A stretch of DNA of 32,091 nucleotides, taken from assembly GCA_022799755.1 (NCBI GenBank), contig JAAWOU010000036.1, positions 1 to 32,091 of the forward strand, written 5' to 3'. The DNA is from Lachnospiraceae bacterium. GTDB lineage: Bacteria > Bacillota > Clostridia > Lachnospirales > Lachnospiraceae. Positions within the stretch are counted from its first letter, which is position 1. Every line of letters begins with the position of its first letter. A program made the position numbers and the translations under genes. Shown in pieces: positions 26,346 through 32,091 of the stretch. The notes beneath the pieces were generated by a model that searched no databases, had not been told where the DNA came from, and was given only the letters and a program-made list of their open reading frames with translations.

Positions 26346-26499
26346 TATGCTACTGTTCACGAGCAACTCCATGATGCTGAGGGTAAAAGGCTAGGCAAAT
26401 GTTACTGCGGCTCTCCGTCTCCGGCATGCCCTCCGCATAATGGGTTTTGTGGAACAGCCTATTTCAGATAAGGTGCTGAGCCGGTTCCGGAAAGATGCT

Positions 26500-26542
26500 T
26501 TGATTCCCGCGAGCAATGAGTCAAGTGGGCATGCTTGCATGC
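26500..26542. repeat. Short dispersed repeat, copy A, with two inverted repeats
   Basis: TTGATTC (26500-26506) can pair with GAGTCAA (26518-26524) through one G-U pair, and GCATGC (26529-26534) is repeated at 26537-26542. The first 22 bases recur almost exactly at 27490-27509. It lies in the 382-base stretch 26201-26582, which otherwise holds only the operon terminator. Confidence 0.5.
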
Positions 26543-26582
26543 ACATTTGGCGGATCCGGGCGAAAGTAAGTATCCGGGGAGA

Positions 26583-27317
26583 TTATGCCTGGACCGTCAG
26601 ATGTCTGATTCTCGCAAAGGTTTTCCGCACATAAGGGATGGCCAGGACAAGGCAAGTGATGGCAGCCTCGGAGAAAATGTATATGCCGTTGTAGGTAAGG
26701 GAGTAGACAAAGGGAGACCAGCCTGCCCAGGCGTACTCCGCAAAGAAGATCCAGCCGGAGACAGTGGTGAAGAGCCACCGTCCGACGATGCCTGCGGCGT
26801 ACCCTTTCAAAAGTCCGTTCTTCTGATCCGTGAACAGTCCGGAGAGCCCGAAAGCGCCGAAAGCCAGGGGGTAGTCCACGAGAAGCTGCACCGGGTGGAT
26901 CACATAGGGGTCAATGATCAGCTGCAGCACACCGTAAGCCACGCTGGCAATCAGGCCGGCCTGTAGTCCGAACCAATAGCCCGGGAGGCAGATGATCAGC
27001 ATGGAGAGCAGGGTGACAGAGCCGCCAAAGGGAAATTCGTAGATTTTCAGGTTGGAGAGCACTGTGCCCAGGGCAATGGCCATGGCGCAGAAAGCCAGCT
27101 GCTTTGCGGTGAGTCTGGCGGAAGCGCCTTTTCGTCTTACCGCATTGCCGCCGGATGCTTCGCCGTCAGGCAGGGGAGTGGTCCGGGAAGCTTTTTTCCC
27201 GGCGAAGAACACTGCCGCAGCCAGAAGCGCGGCGAAAAGAACTGTCAGCAAAACCTTTCCTAAAGCGGTGGGAATGTAGCTCACGGCATCCCCGTCTCGA
27301 ATGACATTGTACAACAT
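26583..27317 (-). CDS. thiT: Thiamine-specific ECF transporter S component
   Basis: This is the substrate-binding membrane subunit of an energy-coupling factor importer for thiamine. The 244-residue protein has six family helices plus an N-terminal extension of about 75 residues with one additional helix and a basic linker. The ThiT signature FPFGGSVTLLSMLIICLPGYWFG is clear, followed by LQAGLIASVAYGVLQLIIDPYVIHPVQLLVDY, the Trp/Tyr-rich YAWAGWSPFVYSLTYN and the final YIFSEAAITC. The shared ATPase and EcfT genes must be elsewhere. The TPP riboswitch in the leader confirms the substrate. AAGGAGGA at 27331-27324, seven bases from the ATG, is buried in a regulatory hairpin. Confidence 0.94.
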   Translation of the reverse strand: MLYNVIRDGDAVSYIPTALGKVLLTVLFAALLAAAVFFAGKKASRTTPLPDGEASGGNAVRRKGASARLTAKQLAFCAMAIALGTVLSNLKIYEFPFGGSVTLLSMLIICLPGYWFGLQAGLIASVAYGVLQLIIDPYVIHPVQLLVDYPLAFGAFGLSGLFTDQKNGLLKGYAAGIVGRWLFTTVSGWIFFAEYAWAGWSPFVYSLTYNGIYIFSEAAITCLVLAIPYVRKTFARIRHLTVQA

Positions 27318-27323
27318 AAAAAA

Positions 27324-27349
27324 TCCTCCTTATTTTTAGCTAAGGAGGA
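27324..27349 (-). promoter_or_regulatory. Shine-Dalgarno-burying hairpin of thiT (riboswitch output)
   Basis: On the minus strand TCCTCCTTA (27349-27341) pairs perfectly with TAAGGAGGA (27332-27324) over an 8-base loop. The 3' arm is the thiT ribosome binding site, and six T follow directly before the ATG. It can therefore block translation and also looks like a terminator. Confidence 0.8.
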
Positions 27350-27390
27350 ACGACATCGGCAGCCGGAGACATGAAAAGTACAAAATGTCT

Positions 27391-27490
27391 GCTGCTATGC
27401 TTCCTTACGCCGGTATTATCCGGTTCAAGTAGTGAGGGTTAGAGAGGATCTGGCTCCGTCTCAATCTCAGCGATGTGCTCCCCTAGCAAT
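27391..27490 (-). promoter_or_regulatory. TPP riboswitch (THI element) of thiT
   Basis: The minus strand carries the conserved TPP aptamer parts in order: GGGGAGC, GCTGAGA (27471-27465), ACCCT (27439-27435), TGAACCGGATAATACCGG and GCGTAAGGAAGC. Closing stem P1 is formed by TTGCTA (27489-27484) and TAGCA (27397-27393). Thiamine pyrophosphate binding should favour the hairpin that hides the thiT ribosome binding site. Confidence 0.95.
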
Positions 27491-27509
27491 GATTCCCGCG
27501 CAATGAGTC
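27490..27509. repeat. Short dispersed repeat, copy B
   Basis: These 20 bases match the first 22 of copy A (26501-26522) except for a missing AG. It abuts the 5' end of the TPP aptamer, within the thiT leader. Confidence 0.5.
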
Positions 27510-27627
27510 CTTTGACGGCAAAGCAGAATCAAAATGACAAAGATCCGCTCTCCGGCGTATGGCTCCTGCTGCGGGATGTATGACAGCAGAAAATCCAGGA
27601 ATGAATCCGCCGCTGTGTTTATAGCTT

Positions 27628-27656
27628 AATATAAAGGATTTTAGTGCCGGTGTCAA
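27628..27656 (-). promoter_or_regulatory. Promoter of thiT
   Basis: On the minus strand a perfect TTGACA (27656-27651) and TATATT (27633-27628) are separated by exactly 17 bases. The transcript would have a leader of about 130 bases before the riboswitch. The promoter lies just after the GH13 gene with no clear terminator between. Confidence 0.75.
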
Positions 27657-27698
27657 GCTTTTTCGCAGCGAATCAGTCCGTTTCCTTTACCTAGTCCT

Positions 27699-29312
27699 TT
27701 ACCGCAGAACCACGACACTGTAGGAAGGGAGGGTAACCATACCATCTTTCATGGTCACTTTCCCGCCGTCCACGGAGAGGTATCCGGCGATCTCCAGTTC
27801 CCCGTACGTGGCTGCCGGCATTTCCACCTGCTTTTCTTCTGTCTCCGAGATGTTGTAGAGCAGGTAAATGGTCTTGCCGTCATAAGTCTTGGAAATGGCG
27901 GCGATGTCCTGATCTGTGATCTCCTCCAGCCTGGCCACGGTTCCGCGGGCAATCTCCGGATTCTGGTTCCGCAGCAGAATGGTATCCTTATAGAAGCTGT
28001 AGATGGAATCTTTGGCTTTCATCTGTTTCTGGGCGCAGTCAAACTGGTTTTCCTGGGGTTCCATATCCAGGGGACCTCTGGTCATGCCCTTGTCCTGGGG
28101 GTCGGAGGACCAGTACATGGGCGCCCGTTTGTTCTCGTCCTTTCCGCTGCCGGTCATGCCGATCTCTTCCCCGTAGTACACGAAAGCGCTGCCGCTCATG
28201 AGAATGTTCAGCGGAGCCGCCATTTTGACTTTCCGCTCATCATACTGCATATACCCTGCCGCTCTGGCCATGTCGTGGTTGACAAAGAAAGGGGCGTCAA
28301 TGGCATCCTCCCGGTATTCCCGGATGGATTTCTGTACCCTGGTCAGGGCCTTTGCGTAAGCCTGAGCGCTGTTGGTCTCGCCGCTGAAAGTCAGGGTCTT
28401 GGTCACCACGCCTGTAGGGCCTGCGAACTCAAAATCAAAAAAGCTGTCGATACCGCTGGCATAATACTGGGCATAGACGCCGAGGCCGTCCCAGGCTTCC
28501 CCCACCATGTAAGCGTCCGGGGCGGCGGCTTTCACATAGTCGTTGAGCCAGGTCAGCACTTCCACGTTCTTACCGGCGGCTCCGCTGTAAAATTCCTTTA
28601 CCGCATCCAGGCGGAATCCGCCTACACCTTTGGCCAGCCAGAAATCCACGATTCCCTCAAATTCTTTTCGCAGCGCCTGGCTTTCAAAGTTCACGTCGGG
28701 CATGCCACTCCAGAATACGCCCTCGTAGTAATAATCCGTAGAACCCACCTGGTACCAGGTATTGGAGCCGGGGTTGCCTTTTACGAAATGATAGTATTCA
28801 TAGTAGGGGCATTCTTCGGCAGAGGGTTCCTCTCCCGCCTCCAGGGATTCCAGATAACTGCAGGCTTCAACAAACCAGGGATGCTCCGAGGAAGTATGAT
28901 TGAGCACCAGGTCAATGATCAGCTTGATCCCTCTCTTGTCGCATTCTGCCACAAGCTCCTCAAAGTCCGCCATGGAGCCGTATTCCGCTTCGATTTCCTG
29001 ATAATCTTTCACATCGTATTTGTGATAGGACGGGGACGGCATGATGGGCATCAGCCAGATTCCGTTAAAGCCCATGTCCGCTATGTAATCCAGTTTCGAG
29101 ATCACACCCTGGAGATCTCCTACCTGGTCCCCGTCGCTGTCACAGAAAGAATAGACAAAAATCTCATACCAGGTGCGATAATTGTCGTCTATTACCGTCA
29201 CTTCCCTGCTGCGCCAGTCCGATTTCCCACAGCCTGTCAGGCTGCAGACCGCCACCGCAGCCGCCAACAATAATACGAAAAATTTCCGAAACTTATTTAT
29301 TCTCCCTTTCAC
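27699..29312 (-). CDS. GH13 alpha-amylase family lipoprotein
   Basis: This is a 537-residue extracellular enzyme of the alpha-amylase family, hydrolysing alpha-glucans such as starch or maltodextrins. The signal peptide ends in lipobox LTGC, with Cys28 as the lipid anchor. The barrel runs from about residue 45 to 440, with DLVLNH (region I), GFRLDAV (nucleophile Asp236), VGEAW (acid/base Glu272) and FVNHD (345-347). DSDGDQVGDLQG is a calcium-type loop typical of oligo-1,6-glucosidase-like members. A short C-terminal beta domain follows. The start is a GTG at 29312 behind AGGAGG, 11 bases upstream. It has its own promoter and seems unrelated to the sugar operon, though it may supply glucose oligomers at the surface. 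Confidence 0.93.
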   Translation of the reverse strand: MKGRINKFRKFFVLLLAAAVAVCSLTGCGKSDWRSREVTVIDDNYRTWYEIFVYSFCDSDGDQVGDLQGVISKLDYIADMGFNGIWLMPIMPSPSYHKYDVKDYQEIEAEYGSMADFEELVAECDKRGIKLIIDLVLNHTSSEHPWFVEACSYLESLEAGEEPSAEECPYYEYYHFVKGNPGSNTWYQVGSTDYYYEGVFWSGMPDVNFESQALRKEFEGIVDFWLAKGVGGFRLDAVKEFYSGAAGKNVEVLTWLNDYVKAAAPDAYMVGEAWDGLGVYAQYYASGIDSFFDFEFAGPTGVVTKTLTFSGETNSAQAYAKALTRVQKSIREYREDAIDAPFFVNHDMARAAGYMQYDERKVKMAAPLNILMSGSAFVYYGEEIGMTGSGKDENKRAPMYWSSDPQDKGMTRGPLDMEPQENQFDCAQKQMKAKDSIYSFYKDTILLRNQNPEIARGTVARLEEITDQDIAAISKTYDGKTIYLLYNISETEEKQVEMPAATYGELEIAGYLSVDGGKVTMKDGMVTLPSYSVVVLR

Positions 29313-29344
29313 TTTTCTGATAACCTCCTGTCTGAATTTGTTTT

Positions 29345-29398
29345 CGCAAAGTTTCGATATGTTGTAATCAGAATATCATTTTTTCCAGATATTGTCAA
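29345..29398 (-). promoter_or_regulatory. Promoter and possible LacI-type operator of the GH13 gene
   Basis: On the minus strand TTGACA (29398-29393) and TATTCT (29375-29370) are 17 bases apart. Just downstream of the expected transcription start, CGAAACTTTGCG (29356-29345) is an imperfect palindrome of the kind bound by MalR/CcpA-like LacI-family repressors. The promoter is well supported; the operator is inference. Confidence 0.6.
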
Positions 29399-30032
29399 GC
29401 ATTCCGTGTTCCGGGGATGGCAATGGGGAAAAGAATCTAAGATTGAATAATGGAGCGGTTTATGATACAATATCTTTGACGCTAATTAAAAAAATGGGAA
29501 ATGCGGATATTTATATAGGCATTATAGGATTTTTTATAAAGTTGACTGCTTTGTGTATGCGACGGTTATATGCCTGATATTTTTACCAGGTAGATTTAGC
29601 GCATGACACATAGAGGCACACAGCTTTGCGAACAAGGAAACTTGCTGTATTTAAGCTACAGGTGTCCTCTTATGCCATGAATAGTTTGGCAGAAAGGCGG
29701 AAGAAAACCATAACTTTTGCCGGATGCTTTTGAATGACCGTACGCTGAAATGATACAAAGCAGGCTTTTGAAAGCGGATATGCTATCATGACAGGTACGG
29801 TTTTTGAATGCGAAGAATGAGGGGGATGTTTTCACAGGTTTCCGGCACTTGGGAAATTGAAAATCCGGTGGCGGGAAATCAGCCCGGGGGCAGGAACTGT
29901 GATTGCATAATAGAAAAGAAAGGAGAGAAAGCATGAGTGTATCGATTATGGCAGGAAACGCACCGCCAGTTTAGGAGGCTCTGCGGCCATCGCCATCGCG
30001 GGCGGCAGAGCGGAAAGGAAAGCGGTGGAAAT
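29399..30032. other. Gene-poor stretch and long leader before the surface protein gene
   Basis: No convincing gene is seen. Short open frames here lack ribosome binding sites or run through the riboswitch. A possible plus-strand promoter is TTGACT (29542-29547) with TTATAT (29566-29571), spacer 18. A candidate structured RNA follows at 29613-29669. A GC-rich hairpin (CTCTGC with GCAGAG, about 29974-30010) lies just before the c-di-GMP riboswitch, and a well-formed Shine-Dalgarno at about 29920-29926 leads only to a 13-codon frame (29933). Confidence 0.5.
29613..29669 (+). ncRNA. Candidate structured RNA element of unknown class
   Basis: Three nested helices stack in 57 bases. GAGG(c)ACAC (29613-29621) pairs with GTGTCCTC (29662-29669), AGCTT (29622-29626) with AAGCT (29653-29657), and CAAG (29633-29636) with CTTG (29641-29644) around a GAAA tetraloop. 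I do not recognise the class, and the strand is assumed from the downstream gene. Confidence 0.35.
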
Positions 30033-30114
30033 TTCGGCAAACCGTTAGAAATAACAGGACGCAAAGCAAAGGGGATTGAGGTACGTTGGCATTATGCCAG
30101 CTTATCCGCCGGAT
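30033..30114 (+). promoter_or_regulatory. Cyclic di-GMP-I (GEMM-I) riboswitch
   Basis: Hallmarks appear in order: GGCAAACC (30036-30043), a GTTA/TAAC stem capped by a GAAA tetraloop, GACGCAAAGC (30058-30067), a second hairpin with GGCATTATGCC, then GCCAGC and a closing GCCG (30108-30111) that pairs with CGGC at 30035-30038. Downstream, CTTTGC (30116-30121) can pair with GCAAAG (30138-30143) beside the AGAGG ribosome binding site, and GGAT/ATCC (30111-30125) offers an alternative fold followed by TTTTT. It should make the surface protein respond to c-di-GMP; the sign of control cannot be read. Confidence 0.85.
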
Positions 30115-30153
30115 ACTTTGCATCCATGTGATTTTTAGCAAAGAGAGGAAGAA

Positions 30154-32091
30154 ATGATGAAAAAATCTATGAAGCGTTTCGGCAGACGTGTATTTACACT
30201 GCTTGTCGCGGCGGCTATGTTTTTGAGTTATATGCCGGAGATGAAAGTATCGGCAGCTGCTGATTCAGAGATTTTCGAAGGCGGAGATACCATAACATCA
30301 CATAATATTACAATTGCTCCAGGTGTCAAACCAAATGGCTGGACAAACGGGACGATTGGGTCAGATGGAAACCTCAATAATTATGGTGGAAGTATTACCA
30401 AAAAAGTGGGTGAGTCTGGTTTCTATAGGCGCTGCCCGACAAACTCAATCTCGGGGGGGGTACTGTGGTCATATAGTTGCTGAGTACACAGCCGATTACT
30501 TTACTGATTTCACAGTCGAGTCATCAAATAAAGGTGTAATTGGTGATGTATCTTACCAGATTGCAAAGTGGAATAATACCTATGGGTACTGTCCACAAAT
30601 GACATTTATCGGGAGACAGCCTGGAAAGACTAAATTGACATGGACGTATTATGTTAATTTTTTTGTGCAGAGAGAGACGGGATATTGTAGGTATTGCGGA
30701 CGGTATACTGTAATCCCGGCGGATTATACTTGGCATAAATATCGTGATGTTATTGACGTGAATGTCAATGCTGACTATGCTTTGGTGTATGAAGCGAATG
30801 GAGATAATGTTGTTAAGATGCCTGGTAATACGACCAGGACTGTAACCGACAAAACGGCAACATTAACAGTTTCCGGACAGCAGCCTGAGCGGAAAGGTTA
30901 CAAGTTCCTGGGATGGAGTGAAGATCCCAATGCCCAGAAAGCTGCTTATACAGGAGGCGAAAGCATTCGTCTAAATTGGGAAGAGGGGAAAGGCAGCGTA
31001 GCCAACCCGGTCAGTAAGACACTTTATGCTGTATGGAAGAAAGCAGATCCTACGACTTACAAAGTAGTACGAGAGTATTATATTGATGGCACTAAAGTAG
31101 CAACGGTTTCAGGAGCTGCACGGGACGGGTCTGTTGGCGACGAGGTATATGGGCAGAAGCTTGCAGATGAAAATCCCGGCTGGAACTTTTATACAGTAGA
31201 TGATGAGAGGTATGGATTTACTTTTTCGGACAGCAATCCGGAGCCATTGGTATTGGTGAAAGAACCTGAAAGCAACGTTATTACGTTAAAATATGTTTAC
31301 GCTAAAACATATACAGTTATTTATCGTGACGGTGCAGATGGGGAATTTTTCGGTGATGAGTCTCACGGAGGGCTGAACGCAGGAGACAAAACTCCAGGAT
31401 TTTCAGGTAATGTGAATCGAAAAGGCTATACTTTTATCGGCTGGAAATTGACTACAGGCAATCAGTATAATGGAACTGTGGGACTGCGGCCTACGGTAGG
31501 TGCAAAAGATGCAAATGAGCAAGATGAAATTATTTATGTTGCTCAGTGGAAGCAGATTACAGTGACGGTGAAAGACAGTGACGGAACGGCAGATGGCAAA
31601 GGTACATGGAATGATGGTACTGATGCGGATAAGGTGCTGACACTTGATGAAGGAAAAGTGACCTTGCCTGGAAAAGACAGTATCATGCCGCCGGAGGGAA
31701 AAGAGCTGGACAAGTGGAGGGATCAGGATGGTAAAGAGTATGAGCCTGGTCAGGAAATTGAGCCGGAGAAAGACCTGACGCTTATTCCGGTATGGAAAGA
31801 GGGCGCACCTGTGGAACCGACAGAGCCCACAGAGCCGCCGACGAACCCGACAGAGCCCACAGAGCCGCCGACGAACCCGACAGAGCCCACAGAGCCGCCG
31901 ACGAACCCGACGGAGCCTACAGAGCCGCCGACGAACCCGACGGAGCCTACAGAGCCGCCGACGGAGCCTACAGAGCCGCCGACGAACCCGACGGAGCCTA
32001 CAGAGCCGCCGACGAACCCGACGGAACCTACGGAGCCGCCGACGAACCCGACGGAACCTACAGAGCCGCCGACGAACCCGACGGAGCCTAC
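30154..32091 (+). CDS. Secreted surface protein with InlB/MucBP-like repeats and Pro-rich stalk, frameshifted, 3' end outside window
   Basis: The frame starts at ATG 30154 behind AGAGG. It has a signal peptide (about residues 1-36, ending VSA) and enters a Cys-containing N-terminal domain before stopping at 30483, just after eight G at 30453-30460. With seven G the frame continues (GGYCGHIVAEYTADYF) and stays open to the window end, at least 645 residues. The continuation holds Listeria/Bacteroides-type repeats (RKGYKFLGWSEDP...LYAVWK and RKGYTFIGWKL...AQWK), a MucBP-like segment (YKVVREYYIDGTKVATVSG) and a TEPTEPPTNP stalk. This fits a cell-wall-linked adhesin whose anchor would lie beyond the window. 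A c-di-GMP riboswitch precedes it, linking it to attachment behaviour. Only the first 109 residues are read if the sequence is literal. Confidence 0.82.
30453..30460 (+). repeat. Homopolymer of eight G inside the surface protein gene
   Basis: Eight consecutive G split the gene between two frames; deletion of one G joins them. This is the second run of this length in the window with the same +1 defect. Confidence 0.9.
31820..32091 (+). repeat. Tandem 30-base repeats coding for TEPTEPPTNP
   Basis: Nine units plus a partial tenth lie head to tail: 31820, 31850, 31880, 31910, 31940 (21 bases, lacks the TNP codons), 31961, 31991, 32021, 32051 and 32081. The first three units share the codons aca gag ccc, while the later ones share acg gag/gaa cct, so the array grew in blocks. 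It codes for a rigid Pro/Thr/Glu stalk. Confidence 0.95.

Noticed and set aside
28275..29273. Plus-strand open frame of 332 codons
   Set aside because: It is antisense to the GH13 gene, whose catalytic motifs are all intact.
29656..29934. Minus-strand open frame of 92 codons
   Set aside because: There is no ribosome binding site and no recognisable domain, and the composition is low in complexity.
29937..30131. Plus-strand open frame of 64 codons
   Set aside because: It runs through the c-di-GMP riboswitch and its protein looks random. A Shine-Dalgarno nearby leads only to a 13-codon frame at 29933.
31820..32091. Possible CRISPR-like array of 30-base repeats
   Set aside because: The units are directly adjacent with no unique spacers, and all are in frame with a coding sequence.

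Overview
The window looks like a chromosomal segment from an anaerobic gut Firmicute of the Lachnospiraceae/Clostridia type. The evidence is AGGAGG-type ribosome binding sites, RNase Y, a SpoIIM-like protein, a PadR/HAAS pair, an ECF-type ThiT under a TPP riboswitch, a c-di-GMP-I riboswitch, and a large AraC-linked carbohydrate operon of CUT1 ABC importers. No tRNA, rRNA, CRISPR array or transposase gene was seen.

Region 1 (1-7114) is mostly housekeeping and small regulatory genes: the 3' part of rny, a type Ic aspartate-aminotransferase-like enzyme, a SpoIIM-like membrane protein, a class I DAHP synthase on the minus strand, an ECF-like sigma factor, a KTSC-domain protein, and a PadR regulator cotranscribed with a HAAS-DUF4097 protein.

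Region 2 (7125-26345) is the centrepiece. An AraC-type membrane regulator, frameshifted at a run of eight G, precedes an apparent eleven-gene operon of about 17 kb. In order it encodes a GH28-like beta-helix enzyme, an alginate-lyase-like multidomain protein, a solute-binding protein fused to N-terminal carbohydrate-binding-like domains, two permeases, a membrane-anchored NHL-propeller/TPR protein, a YIP1-type membrane protein, a DUF5696 protein that may be an undescribed glycoside hydrolase, two more permeases and a lipoprotein solute-binding protein. Genes overlap or nearly touch and there is no ABC ATPase. The inferred role is capture, trimming and import of a complex, probably acidic, oligosaccharide, with breakdown inside the cell. 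The NHL/TPR, YIP1 and DUF5696 members have no assigned function and are the best candidates for new biology.

Region 3 (26296-29400) has, on the minus strand, a GH13 lipoprotein with its own promoter and thiT, the thiamine S component. thiT sits behind a strong promoter, a TPP riboswitch and a hairpin that buries its ribosome binding site. A short repeated element lies on both sides of thiT.

Region 4 (29400-32091) is a gene-poor stretch with a candidate structured RNA and a convincing c-di-GMP-I riboswitch. This leads into a secreted surface protein with InlB/MucBP-like repeats and a Pro/Thr/Glu stalk that runs off the window. That gene is also frameshifted at a run of eight G, and as in the regulator, seven G would restore the frame. 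Either both genes are phase variable or both runs carry the same type of sequencing error.
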